Shown: positions 13,806 through 20,972 of the stretch, piece after piece
Layout: each line of letters starts with the position of its first letter
How positions within the stretch are numbered: the stretch's first letter is position 1
IMG/VR virus record: IMGVR_UViG_3300006916_000502
Span: 1-20,972 of that record
Source of the DNA: a virus
Length of the DNA stretch: 20,972 nucleotides
Reading direction: 5' to 3' (one strand)
Made by a program: the position numbers and the translations under genes
The notes under the pieces: generated by a model
What the model was told of the DNA's origin: nothing
Database searches by the model: none
The model's input: the letters and a program-made list of their open reading frames with translations, nothing else

Positions 13806-14527
13806 TAGCTGCTGACCCCATATCCGCTGTCAGGCAGATTGTAAGAGTAAGGGCTGACCAAGTAGCGCCGCGCATCATCGAGCGTGATGATTGGCGCGCC
13901 GCCAGAACGGCTAATCGCCTGACGCAGCTCTAGCTGGTACTGACGGAAATCCTCATCATATGCGAGGCCGTGCGCCTGCTTGAAACGCCAGGTTGCACCC
14001 ATCTCAATGAGCGTTTCATCAAGGATGCCGACATCGGTATCAGCGGCAAAGGCAGCTTGCGAAGTGCCGCCACTGGTTTGGTTCCAATGGCTCGACAGAT
14101 ACTCAAAGCCGATTGTGTCGGCTGCAGTAGGGGTTGGAGTAATGTCGAACTTCAGCGCGTTGCTGCTTGCCTTGAGACGGAAGCGATCAACGATGCCGGC
14201 ATCTACTGTGCCGTGCCGATCCGATTGGAACTGCTGCGGCGTGATTGGGCCGACCATCTGATCGAGGTCGGTGCGATTGTAGGCTGTGCCACTGACAAAG
14301 CGGTCAAAATCGCTGGGCAAGTCATATGCCTGCGTGCCGTTGACCGTTGTGAAGGTATGCTCCTTCATCAGTATCGGCCAGTTAGTGGCCCGCATGAGCT
14401 GCTTGCCCTCGCGGTTGATTAAGACCAGGAGCTGACGTGCAATCGGATCTGTGTTGCCGACAACAGTGGTCGGGCGCTCAAATCCGGTAAAGTCAGCTAC
14501 CGTCTGTGCTATCGTCAGCAGGCTCAT
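13805..14527 (-). CDS. Head-tail adaptor / tail tubular protein A-like (T7 gp11-like)
   Basis: The protein has 240 residues. The N-terminal helical part includes DPIARQLLVLINREGKQLMR and TNWPILMKEHTFTTVNGTQA. Next comes AYDLPSDFDRFVSGTAYNRT, then a beta region and a C-terminal helix LAYDEDFRQYQLELRQAIS. The YDLPSDFDR turn after an LINREGK..R.TNWP segment is characteristic of podovirus adaptors that bind below the portal. The ATG at 14527 lies inside the upstream gene (35-nt overlap), with GAGGAAG 6 nt before it. It ends by a TAATG overlap with the hub gene. Confidence 0.82.
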   Translation of the reverse strand: MSLLTIAQTVADFTGFERPTTVVGNTDPIARQLLVLINREGKQLMRATNWPILMKEHTFTTVNGTQAYDLPSDFDRFVSGTAYNRTDLDQMVGPITPQQFQSDRHGTVDAGIVDRFRLKASSNALKFDITPTPTAADTIGFEYLSSHWNQTSGGTSQAAFAADTDVGILDETLIEMGATWRFKQAHGLAYDEDFRQYQLELRQAISRSGGAPIITLDDARRYLVSPYSYNLPDSGYGVSS

Positions 14528-14930
14528 CAGCTACTTCCTCAACCTTTGGCGCGGCTTTCTTGGCGGCGCGTTTCGGCTTTGCTTCCATGTGGAGCTGGGC
14601 GATCTTGCCAAGCTGCACATAAGGCTCACCCATCTGACGCAGCAGGGTTTCTCCAGCCGCCGCCAGTTCTTCAATGGTTTCGATGCCTTTAAGCTCAAGC
14701 TCAATACGGCGGGGCTCAGACATTCCAGGCACGTCGCTCAGACCGCCGCCCTTCTTCTTGGGCTTCTTCTTGCCAGCCTTGAACTCAGCCCAGGCTTCAG
14801 GAAAGCGGGCGAGATCTTCAGGGCGGGCTGGGCCTTCCCAAACGTCCTTTACGCCAGAGACGACGATGCGACAGAAGTCGCGCATCTGGCCGTTCAACTC
14901 GCGTTCAAAAAAGATACCTTTTGCGGGCAT
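14493..14930 (-). CDS. Small head protein with HhH-like segment, 145 aa
   Basis: The N-terminus is MPAKGIFFERELNGQMRDFC. A Lys-rich linker (AGKKKPKKKGGG) at about 52-63 leads into LSDVPGMSEPRRIELELKGI, then a helix ETIEELAAAGETLLRQMG. The latter segment reads like a helix-hairpin-helix. The C-terminus is Lys/Ala-rich then acidic (KPKRAAKKAAPKVEEVADEP). A perfect GGAGG lies 6 nt from the ATG. It lies between capsid decoration and adaptor genes, so a completion or head-joining role is possible. I know no named family for it. Confidence 0.65.
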   Translation of the reverse strand: MPAKGIFFERELNGQMRDFCRIVVSGVKDVWEGPARPEDLARFPEAWAEFKAGKKKPKKKGGGLSDVPGMSEPRRIELELKGIETIEELAAAGETLLRQMGEPYVQLGKIAQLHMEAKPKRAAKKAAPKVEEVADEPADDSTDGS

Positions 14931-14952
14931 TTATTCCTCCAGTTGTAGGGGT

Positions 14953-14978
14953 GAGAGGGCGACCGAAGCCGCCCTCTC
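14953..14978 (-). promoter_or_regulatory. UUCG-tetraloop RNA hairpin after the capsid genes
   Basis: On the minus strand GAGAGGGCGGC and GTCGCCCTCTC pair around TTCG, giving an 11-bp stem closed by the very stable C(UUCG)G loop. The single non-Watson-Crick pair is G-U in minus-strand RNA but A-C on the other strand, so the structure is built for the leftward transcript. It begins 8 nt after the stop of the decoration gene. No T-run follows, so it is not an ordinary terminator. Protecting the 3' end of the abundant capsid mRNA, or a processing point, is more likely. Confidence 0.7.
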
Positions 14979-14986
14979 CAGGGAGA

Positions 14987-15460
14987 TCACATCGGGAAAT
15001 CGCAGATGATTTCCTTGTCGCTGATGTCGCCAGCAATCGCACAGACGTTATCTGTGACGGCTGCGGAAACATCGAGCGTGCCGTCCGACGATCCAGTCGG
15101 GGTCAGCGGGTCGCCGTCTGCGCCTGCAGTGAGGGCAGTGTTCAGCGTTGCCGGGCCTTTGACCTGAACCCAGCAATACTGACCATCGGTCGGAGCGGAC
15201 TGCAGAACACCAGCGCCGATCTCTACGGAATCCGAGAGGTCGGAGGTCACCTGGTTGTTCTTGTAGCCATCAAGCGTGTAGTAGTACGCCACGTTGCCGG
15301 ATACGGCTGCAACCGAACCAGCGCCAGTGTCATACTGCACATACTTGAAGATCCGCGTACCGTTGGTGTCGTCAACGATGGCACCAAGCTGACCTAGCTG
15401 GAACTCAGGCGTGTCAGCGACTGCGGTGGGGTCAATCCCCATTACTGATGCAATAGCCAT
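14987..15460 (-). CDS. Probable capsid decoration (head stabilising) protein, 157 aa
   Basis: This beta-rich, almost lysine-poor protein follows directly after the major capsid gene. It has FQLGQLGAIVDDTNGTRIFK and YVQYDTGAGSVAAVSGNVAYYY near the start, LSDSVEIGAGVLQSAPTDGQ in the middle and SDKEIICDFPM at the end. Marine phages commonly encode such a protein downstream of the capsid protein, and it is usually taken as a decoration or cement protein. AGAGGAG precedes the ATG at 15460 by about 7 nt. A lambda gpD-like fold is possible but not shown. A stable hairpin follows its stop. Confidence 0.6.
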   Translation of the reverse strand: MAIASVMGIDPTAVADTPEFQLGQLGAIVDDTNGTRIFKYVQYDTGAGSVAAVSGNVAYYYTLDGYKNNQVTSDLSDSVEIGAGVLQSAPTDGQYCWVQVKGPATLNTALTAGADGDPLTPTGSSDGTLDVSAAVTDNVCAIAGDISDKEIICDFPM

Positions 15461-15472
15461 TACCAGTCTCCT

Positions 15473-16417
15473 CTAGGTATGGATGACGCCTTGCAGCGCA
15501 CGGTTGGAACAGGTCAGGTTGCCCGACCAGAACATCGGCGTTACAAGCGCATCTTGGTTGACGGACATCCGCGCCTCACCAGGCACGAAATCACGACCGG
15601 CAGCGACTTCCATCCGCAGATAATCTGTGTTCAGGAAGTACATACGGTCGGTGTTACAGGCGTCATCGAACACGACATCCGAGTTCAGATACTGGACGCT
15701 GGTGAAACCAGAGTTAGCCAGATCGTCGCTGGTGATGCGCTGGATGGCCTGCAGGCTTCCGAGGAAAGCCTTGTAGGCGTTGGTGCCGGCCATAACCAGG
15801 TCAGGCGAGTCAGCGCCGCGAACAAGCTGCAGATAGATGTTGTTCATATCTGCCTGCACGTTTGCTGTGCTGAAAGCGTTAGACGTGGCAGTGGTCTGCA
15901 CGTTTTGCCAGAAGGTGTAGGTCGAGGAGTTAATCCCGCCCACAGTGCCGGTGCCGGCATCAGCTACAACGAGCTGAAGGCCACCGACTTCCTTGCCGTC
16001 GCTGCCGGTGCCATCGGAGTAGATAGCAGTCGAAAGCGTGTTCATCATCGACTTCTCAAGGACGTTAACACGCGCCTCAAGCAGATTGATGATGGCCTCA
16101 GTGCCGGAGTTTTTGACTTGCTCCAGGCCGCTGATGGTGACGTTACCGGCAAGCTGCTTGTATTCAAACTCAGCAGCCGTCAGCACGTCAGACGGCGATA
16201 CATCGAGGGTTTCGTAGCCGCTGTAGAACTGAACAGTTCCGTTTGCAGCATACTCAAGTTCACGCACGATAGAACGGCCAGTCACAGTGGTCTGGTTGCC
16301 GTTTTCGCGCATCCGACGCAGCAACGCATTGTGGTTGCTTACGTTGTCAGAGAGCTGTCGTGACCGGTTGCGAAGCGTGGTCGTGACAATCTCTGAGAGG
16401 TTTGGGCTGGTTGCCAT
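15473..16417 (-). CDS. Major capsid protein
   Basis: The protein has 314 residues and follows the scaffold gene. The N-terminal region (NLSEIVTTTLRNRSRQLSDN, then NHNALLRRMRENGN) is a helical arm, followed by YANGTVQFYSGYETLDVSP, a long helix EAIINLLEARVNVLEKSMMN, and a C-terminal half with DLVMAGTNAYKAFLGSLQAI and VVFDDACNTDRMYFLNTDYL. The VVFDD....DRMYFLNT pattern near the C-terminus is typical of HK97-fold capsid proteins in this phage group. GGAAGGT lies about 6 nt before the ATG. It would self-assemble with the scaffold around the portal into the procapsid. Confidence 0.92.
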   Translation of the reverse strand: MATSPNLSEIVTTTLRNRSRQLSDNVSNHNALLRRMRENGNQTTVTGRSIVRELEYAANGTVQFYSGYETLDVSPSDVLTAAEFEYKQLAGNVTISGLEQVKNSGTEAIINLLEARVNVLEKSMMNTLSTAIYSDGTGSDGKEVGGLQLVVADAGTGTVGGINSSTYTFWQNVQTTATSNAFSTANVQADMNNIYLQLVRGADSPDLVMAGTNAYKAFLGSLQAIQRITSDDLANSGFTSVQYLNSDVVFDDACNTDRMYFLNTDYLRMEVAAGRDFVPGEARMSVNQDALVTPMFWSGNLTCSNRALQGVIHT

Positions 16418-16422
16418 AGGCT

Positions 16423-17514
16423 TTACCTTCCATTCTCAAGTTGTCGAATTGACGCCATGATGGTGTCACGGACAGACATCCCCGCTGGAAGCGCTTGTTG
16501 AGCTGGTGCGGCACTGCCTCTGACTTTCGACCTTTGCGCTTTTTTCGCTTTCTTCACGGCATCTGTCTTCACCGTGTCCTGCGACTTCTTCAGCGCGTAA
16601 CTGTCCATCTCTGCCTTCCGCAGCTCAGGGTCGGCGTAAACCGCCATTTCATAAGCTGTCTTCAGGTCTGGAGCGTTGCCGTTGCTGATGAACGTACCCA
16701 TTACAGACCGCACCTTTTCAAAATGCGGATGCGCTGGGTTACCGTTTGCATCAGTTTCAGCGGCAAACTGGTCGATCAAAGACTGCGTGCTTTGCTGGAC
16801 GCTTTGCTGTTGTTGTGTCTGTTGGTTCTGGATGAAGCCGGTGAGCTGAGCTACTTGCTGCTGCAACGCCTTCACTTGCGGATCTGCATACTCATCCTCT
16901 AGGGCGGCATCGTTACCGACTGCCCCGATATCCACGCCATACTGGTTGGCCAACCAAGCAATAGCGTTTTGAGGGTCTTTCTGCAGATATTCGTTAGCAG
17001 CCATCAGTTGCCTGACCGCTGCAACGTCATCCATGCCCGCCCTTGCGAATGTATCGCGGTGCGGCGCAAGAATCTCATCGAGTGCTTCTGAGCGCTTGCG
17101 GAGGGCCGCTACACCTTGGGTCTTCTTGGTGTAGTCGGCTTCCATCTCCTTGTAGCGCCGCATCATAAAGTGCTGCGCTGCAGGCTCCATAGAAGCAAAA
17201 TCATCTTTGAACTCAGCAGGCCAATGGTTCATTGGCTCCAGCGCCGCAAGCTCTGGCGCTTCTTCTGCCTCGCCTGTTTCGTCTAGGTCTTCTTCAGGCT
17301 CATCATCAGCCTCGCTGACCTCGACTGTCTCATCTGGCGCGGGTGGTTCACGCAGACCATCTTCTTGGTCGTCGCCGGCATCTGCGTTCAGTTCTTGCAA
17401 AGTCCTGGCAACTGTCTCGGCGACTGTTTCCGGCCTTGCTGGCTCGGCTGGTGCGGCAGCATCGGCTGCGGCCTCAGCGGGAGTGCTATCAAGCGGGAGT
17501 TCTTGTTCTGTCAT
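16423..17514 (-). CDS. Capsid scaffolding protein
   Basis: The protein has 363 residues. The N-terminal 95 residues are very acidic and Ala/Pro/Glu-rich, probably disordered. NHWPAEFKDDFASMEPAAQH at about 97-116 is a short conserved motif of marine phage scaffolds. It is followed by long helices (RRYKEMEADYTKKTQ), a Gln-rich coiled coil (QVKALQQQVAQLTGFIQNQQ) and a basic C-terminus (KKAKKAQRSKVRG) that would contact the capsid protein. It immediately precedes the capsid gene, with 5 nt between them. It is needed for procapsid assembly and should be absent from mature virions. The start is an ATGA overlap. Confidence 0.88.
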   Translation of the reverse strand: MTEQELPLDSTPAEAAADAAAPAEPARPETVAETVARTLQELNADAGDDQEDGLREPPAPDETVEVSEADDEPEEDLDETGEAEEAPELAALEPMNHWPAEFKDDFASMEPAAQHFMMRRYKEMEADYTKKTQGVAALRKRSEALDEILAPHRDTFARAGMDDVAAVRQLMAANEYLQKDPQNAIAWLANQYGVDIGAVGNDAALEDEYADPQVKALQQQVAQLTGFIQNQQTQQQQSVQQSTQSLIDQFAAETDANGNPAHPHFEKVRSVMGTFISNGNAPDLKTAYEMAVYADPELRKAEMDSYALKKSQDTVKTDAVKKAKKAQRSKVRGSAAPAQQALPAGMSVRDTIMASIRQLENGR

Positions 17515-17723
17515 TTGAATAGATGGTCTTGGCTAGTGCCTACCTCCACAAAGTTATTGCGCCGCAGAAACTCGCGGTGCTGGGAACGGCTGGTGATCCA
17601 GCCACGATCTTTCATATTCTGATAAGGCTCGATGTCGCTCAAAATGGAAACGCCGCCCTTGGGGGCGGCGCTTGCCTTGGGAACGATCTGACCGTCCCTG
17701 AACACAAATGTCTGCTTGCTCAT
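17511..17723 (-). CDS. Small conserved phage protein, 70 aa
   Basis: The central motif is ILSDIEPYQNMKDRGWITSR followed by SQHREFLRRNNFVEVG. I recall the SRSQHREFLRR..F.EVG pattern from many phage small proteins near the portal and scaffold genes, without an assigned function. It starts by ATGA overlap with the upstream gene and ends by ATGA overlap with the scaffold gene. A GC-rich 8-bp hairpin lies within its coding sequence at 17651-17670. The function is unknown. Confidence 0.75.
   Translation of the reverse strand: MSKQTFVFRDGQIVPKASAAPKGGVSILSDIEPYQNMKDRGWITSRSQHREFLRRNNFVEVGTSQDHLFK
17651..17670 (-). other. GC-rich intragenic hairpin upstream of the scaffold gene
   Basis: CGCCGCCC (17651-17658) and GGGCGGCG (17663-17670) form a perfect 8-bp stem around a 4-nt loop within the 70-aa gene, about 140 nt upstream of the scaffold start. 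It may only reflect the Ala-Pro-Lys-Gly codons encoded there. A pause or processing signal ahead of the highly expressed scaffold-capsid genes is possible. Confidence 0.3.
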
Positions 17724-17935
17724 CCCATGAGCATCCTTGCTGCCATGTCACGCTGCGCCTGATCCATCTTGCGGCGCGGCTTGTTCATGCTGCCAATCGC
17801 CTGCATCAGCTCAGGAAAGATCTTGCTCAGGACAGCCGCAAGCGGGCTATCCATCGCCTCGCGGATGATCTCTTTTTCTTGCTCTGACAAAGCCTGGTAG
17901 GCTTCATCAGCGCGTTCCATATCGACTTCCATCAT
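17720..17935 (-). CDS. Small helical protein, 71 aa
   Basis: Mostly alpha-helical by composition: MERADEAYQALSEQEKEIIR, then EAMDSPLAAVLSKIFPELMQ and a Met/Arg-rich end (KMDQAQRDMAARMLMG). Both ends are coupled by ATGA overlaps. It lies between a disordered virion-type protein and the scaffold cluster, so it is probably a head-assembly accessory. I do not recognise a family. Confidence 0.65.
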   Translation of the reverse strand: MMEVDMERADEAYQALSEQEKEIIREAMDSPLAAVLSKIFPELMQAIGSMNKPRRKMDQAQRDMAARMLMG

Positions 17936-18924
17936 GCAAAGTCCCTTGGGTTGCCAAAGATGTTGAGATTAGGCGCAGCCTGCTGTGGCTGCGTCATGCC
18001 GCGTGTTTGCAACAGATCAACCAATGTGCCGCCGGCATATCCATACGGCTGGTACAGGTTGCCTGTGCCGCTATAAAGATAGAACGGATTGAGCAAGTAA
18101 TTCGCTGCCAGATCGTCAATCACTTCTGGCGTCGTCGTGCCTGGGTCGGCAGGGTCTGCCGGTGCTGGTGGCGCTGCACGCTCATCGCTACCGCCACCAC
18201 CGCCGCCGGTCATCGCAGCATTGCTGGTCGCCGGCACAAATGTCGGGTCTTGCTGCATCCGCTGACGCTGACCAAAGGCAAAAGCTGCAGAATCTGCTGG
18301 GTCAGGCGCGTTGAAGATTTCTCCAATAATGCCGCCACCAAAAATTCGGTTCAGCGTAGTGCCAGGCGCTTCACCGCCGTAAAGCTCATCATAAGCGTCA
18401 GCATAAAAGCCGCTCATGGGGCTGCGGCGCGGGGGAGCCATAGTCGGCGTGACTGGATCGGGGCGATTGGGCCGTGAAAGGGATTCGGCAACGGCAGTGC
18501 GGATTTGGCCTGTAAGGTCTTGCCCACCAACCGGTATTTGATTGATCGCAATGGTTTCGCGGATAGCCGCATTGTCACGCTCAATGTCGGCAGCCGACCG
18601 ATTTTCTGGGAATGGATCGCGGCGGTAATTATCGCGTATGAGCTGCTGCTGTACCGGGTCTGCATTTGGGTTTAACACAGTCGCCGCAGCGGCAATATCC
18701 TGCTGCCGGCTTTGATCTACATCTTCATCTTCCTGACTAGAGCCAACCGGATCGAGTATTTGCCGGCTAGTGTCGATGAGGTTTGTCGTGCCACGCGCAA
18801 GCGGACGGCCTCGATCATCAGTCTGTGCCGGCGTTGCTGTCTCACGCGCATCATCGGCGGCGCTGCCGCCATTGCCATCGCCGTCGTAGCAGATGCGGTT
18901 TTCAATCAGGTAAGACCGAAGCAT
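17932..18924 (-). CDS. Lysine-free, partly disordered protein, 330 aa
   Basis: I do not recognise this protein. It is rich in Asp, Gly, Ala, Pro and Gln, with a six-glycine run (AAMTGGGGGGSDERAAPPAP), a Pro-rich region, and two more ordered stretches: SPMSGFYADAYDELYGGEAP, and near the C-terminus LAANYLLNPFYLYSGTGNLY. It contains no lysine at all, though arginine is common. I chose the ATG at 18924, with GAAAGGG 6-7 nt upstream. A GTG at 18957 would add 11 residues including two lysines. It overlaps the acyltransferase gene by 19 nt and ends by ATGA overlap. A structural or portal-associated role is plausible. Confidence 0.7.
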   Translation of the reverse strand: MLRSYLIENRICYDGDGNGGSAADDARETATPAQTDDRGRPLARGTTNLIDTSRQILDPVGSSQEDEDVDQSRQQDIAAAATVLNPNADPVQQQLIRDNYRRDPFPENRSAADIERDNAAIRETIAINQIPVGGQDLTGQIRTAVAESLSRPNRPDPVTPTMAPPRRSPMSGFYADAYDELYGGEAPGTTLNRIFGGGIIGEIFNAPDPADSAAFAFGQRQRMQQDPTFVPATSNAAMTGGGGGGSDERAAPPAPADPADPGTTTPEVIDDLAANYLLNPFYLYSGTGNLYQPYGYAGGTLVDLLQTRGMTQPQQAAPNLNIFGNPRDFA

Positions 18925-19307
18925 TGCTTGCCCTTTCTTGATCTGAAGCCCCTGCACTCAACGCCCTTGCCAAGCACCGAGCGCAGATGCTCCCTGCCCT
19001 CGCGCACCATCTGGCCGACGCCGCCCCAGGGCGCTATAAAATCAACAATCCAGAGACGGTCGCCTGCGTTCCAATCATCAGGCTGCAGCTTTCTGGTTCG
19101 CTTAACATAGCCCTGTTCAATCTCCTCATTGAACAAGCCCCAGGTAACAAAGCCGACCGGCTGATGCTCCACTTGCCAGATTCTAAATTGCTTCAGAGCA
19201 ACAGGCGGCAAGATCAGCCGGTGAACGTCGTGTATTGTCCAATTGCAGTGCTGTTCACTCTGGCCCATGAGCCAGGTCATCATGCCAACTGCCTCAGTGT
19301 TCTTCAC
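18906..19307 (-). CDS. HlyC-type RTX toxin-activating lysine acyltransferase homologue
   Basis: HlyC-family enzymes move a fatty acyl chain from acyl-ACP to internal lysines of a protein, classically pro-RTX toxins. The 133 residues align over the core of HlyC: TWLMGQSEQHCNW (His20, matching HlyC His23), LILPPVALKQFRIW, PVGFVTWGLFNEEIE, then DDWNAGDRLWIVDFIAPWGG with Asp89 (matching Asp92). Both catalytic residues are present. It is shorter than HlyC (170 aa), lacking the C-terminal part. The GTG start overlaps the portal stop as GTGA, so it is made with the capsid proteins. No RTX toxin is encoded nearby, so the substrate is unknown and might be a virion protein. Confidence 0.88.
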   Translation of the reverse strand: MKNTEAVGMMTWLMGQSEQHCNWTIHDVHRLILPPVALKQFRIWQVEHQPVGFVTWGLFNEEIEQGYVKRTRKLQPDDWNAGDRLWIVDFIAPWGGVGQMVREGREHLRSVLGKGVECRGFRSRKGKQCFGLT

Positions 19308-20972
19308 TGCGTCACCACCTTGGCCGCATCAATCTCCAGCTTCTGCTGCTTAAACTGGGCATCTTGCGCCGCCTTCTGCTGATCGAGCTGCAGACGCGCT
19401 ACCTTCACCTGGGCATCAGCAGCAGCTTGGTCTGCCTGCGCCTGTACCTTGGCAGCTTCAACCTCAACCAGTTTATCAGCCGGGTTGGGCCTGCCCTGCG
19501 GGGGCTGGATTGCCTCAAGCGTGTCCTCAAGATCACGCGCACCAGGGAACGCCCTGGCAGCAAACAGCAGCATCTGCTTGGCTTGCTCAAAGCCAATGGC
19601 ACCAGAGCTGACCATCGGGCCAATCGCCTGCAGAAACTGCACTGTCGCTGTCAGAAACTCTGTGCGGCGCTGCTGTTCAATCGCGCTGTCTACGGCTTGG
19701 CTTTCGTCAGTGTCGATGCTGATGCGATAGCTACGCAAACGCTCATCACGCATCAATGCAACCGCCTCTGGCGATACCGGAACGCCGGTAATGCGCGAAA
19801 GCAGCTCAGGCTCCAGGTTCTCGACCATCAGCTCAGCCTTCAGCTCCAGAATCTGGTCAAGGAACATCTCAATGCAGCGCTGGCGGTTCACCAGGCGCAT
19901 CGCACCGAACTGACCCTTGATACGCTGGGCTGTCGCTGTCTCACGGCTGGCACTAGAGCCACGCATAATGTCCGAGATGCCAGTGATCTCATAGATCGTC
20001 TGGATTACGATCTGACGCGACTGATAGAGCTGCGCCAGAGCCTTGATAAGATTATCAAGCGGCGCTTCCTGCATCACATTGGCAAGACCGCCACCAGCCT
20101 GCAGCATGGCCATGTTGTCCACCGGCACAAACTCATTGTCCGATGCACCCGCAAGACGCTGCAGCTCTTGGAACGATGCGTCATATACACCGCGCCGCTT
20201 CAGCGCTTCTGTCAAATTAGCAATCCGCTGCGTAATCAGATCAAGCTCATAGAGCTGATCCTCATAGGTCAGGATCTCAGGGACAGGAAGCGTAGTATCG
20301 GTGGTCGATACGGCATACAGAGGCTCTGGAATAGGCCAGAAACCGTCCAGATTGTACGGATCATCGAACTCCTCAAGCAACTCATCATAGTCGGCAGCAA
20401 TAAAGATCTGCTTGCCTGACCGCTTGTCCCAAATCTCATAGATTTCAGCCCGATCCGGCTGCTTGTTGTCCTCGTAGGCGTCACCCTCATCGCCGCGATA
20501 GCTCAGCGGGATCATTTCGCCTTTTGGGCCGTAATAATCGACCAGTTCCTGCCTGGTCATAAGGTGACGGAAGCCAATCCACGTTACATCAGGCCAGCCA
20601 CGCGCCGGCGACATCACAAAGTCTTCCCAATGCACATATTCGCACCGGATTGACTGTTCACCGACATATTCGACCGGCTCACCCAGCACATACGGCCCCA
20701 TTGGGCCTTGCATGACCATGCCGGCGTCTACCTGGTTGCCTTCAGCGTCTACAAACGCGCTGCCGATCGGCACATCACCGATCTGGCCTGGCGCAACCTC
20801 ACCGATGCCAGTGATTGGCTGCTGGCGCACCGGGATCATCTCAGGATCACCCTCGACCACCACCGGCTCATAGGTAACCCGCAGAACACCGCGACCAACG
20901 ATTAAATAGTCCTCAATCGCCCGCCGAACAGCCATGTCAAAGTTGTAGACATCGAGCTGATACTGCAGCCCA
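19304..20972 (-). CDS. Portal protein (P22-like), N-terminus off the window
   Basis: The reading frame is open to the right edge. The ATG at 20935 is internal, because 12 further codons precede it (GLQYQLDVYNFD). At least 555 residues are visible. Podovirus portal landmarks include EDYLIVGRGVLRVTYEPV, SIRCEYVHWEDFVMSPARGW, a stem and wing region, TIYEITGISDIMRGSSASRE and TATAQRIKGQFGAMRLVNRQ. The C-terminal 70 residues are one long Ala/Gln/Lys helix (QAAADAQVKVARLQLDQQKA), as in the P22 portal barrel. It forms the dodecameric DNA channel at one capsid vertex. The terminase should lie just upstream, beyond the window. The stop overlaps the acyltransferase start as GTGA. Confidence 0.92.
   Translation of the reverse strand, partial: GLQYQLDVYNFDMAVRRAIEDYLIVGRGVLRVTYEPVVVEGDPEMIPVRQQPITGIGEVAPGQIGDVPIGSAFVDAEGNQVDAGMVMQGPMGPYVLGEPVEYVGEQSIRCEYVHWEDFVMSPARGWPDVTWIGFRHLMTRQELVDYYGPKGEMIPLSYRGDEGDAYEDNKQPDRAEIYEIWDKRSGKQIFIAADYDELLEEFDDPYNLDGFWPIPEPLYAVSTTDTTLPVPEILTYEDQLYELDLITQRIANLTEALKRRGVYDASFQELQRLAGASDNEFVPVDNMAMLQAGGGLANVMQEAPLDNLIKALAQLYQSRQIVIQTIYEITGISDIMRGSSASRETATAQRIKGQFGAMRLVNRQRCIEMFLDQILELKAELMVENLEPELLSRITGVPVSPEAVALMRDERLRSYRISIDTDESQAVDSAIEQQRRTEFLTATVQFLQAIGPMVSSGAIGFEQAKQMLLFAARAFPGARDLEDTLEAIQPPQGRPNPADKLVEVEAAKVQAQADQAAADAQVKVARLQLDQQKAAQDAQFKQQKLEIDAAKVVTQ

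Noticed and set aside
14953-14978. Rho-independent terminator after the capsid genes
   Set aside because: The stem is strong but no run of T follows on either strand, and the tail genes downstream are in the same direction without a new promoter that I can see.
15479-16363. Plus-strand frame of 294 codons
   Set aside because: It is the shadow of the major capsid gene on the opposite strand.
19364-20419. Long plus-strand frame of 351 codons
   Set aside because: It lies wholly antisense to the clearly recognised portal gene, has no ribosome site that stands out and no family resemblance.
19304-20935. Portal gene start at the ATG at 20935
   Set aside because: The frame stays open to the right edge, with residues that read as part of the portal body, and the visible N-terminus lacks the expected first domain.

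Overview
The window looks like the late (morphogenesis, tail and lysis) region of a tailed phage with a podovirus-type virion, plus its chromosomal attachment site. All credible genes lie on the minus strand, so transcription runs from right to left. Moderate G+C, P22/T7-like head and tail parts, a GNAT protein among the virion genes and several small proteins I recall from uncultured marine phages suggest a marine phage of a proteobacterium, perhaps an alphaproteobacterium. The host assignment is inference. Terminase, replication genes, repressor and integrase are not in the window.

In transcription order (20972 down to 850): portal protein (N-terminus off the window); an HlyC-type lysine acyltransferase; a 330-residue lysine-free disordered protein; two small proteins; scaffold; major capsid protein; probable capsid decoration protein, followed by a strand-specific UUCG hairpin; a small HhH-like head protein; head-tail adaptor; P22 gp10-like tail hub; a 933-residue tail fibre with about 29 repeats of 17 residues and a C-terminal S74-type autocleaving chaperone; four small or membrane proteins, one of them a 56-residue membrane protein; a GNAT-like protein; three large ejection (internal virion) proteins; an EF-hand membrane protein; a three-part lysis set with holin and T4-type lysozyme; and a terminal cluster of small, very basic proteins around a CPYA-motif protein. 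At least sixteen junctions are stop-start overlaps (ATGA, GTGA, TAATG, TGATG, TAGTG), so this reads as one translationally coupled operon.

Left of the operon, 590-850 contains the 3' 47 bp of a tRNA-Pro(CGG) gene, phased and paired ACCGT-type repeats on both sides of it, and a strong minus-strand terminator. This is best read as an intact attP of a temperate phage that integrates in a tRNA-Pro gene. It implies a free-phage or circular form rather than a prophage, where the two arms would be separated.

Left of the att region a second leftward operon begins at a sigma70-like promoter (554-582) overlapped by a 21-bp operator-like palindrome. It encodes a 100-residue protein and a zinc-ribbon protein cut off at position 1.

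The most unusual element is the toxin-activation-type (HlyC) acyltransferase inside a capsid operon. Two virion proteins of the same operon are nearly devoid of lysine, and one of them keeps a single lysine, in a Gly-Lys context at its extreme N-terminus.
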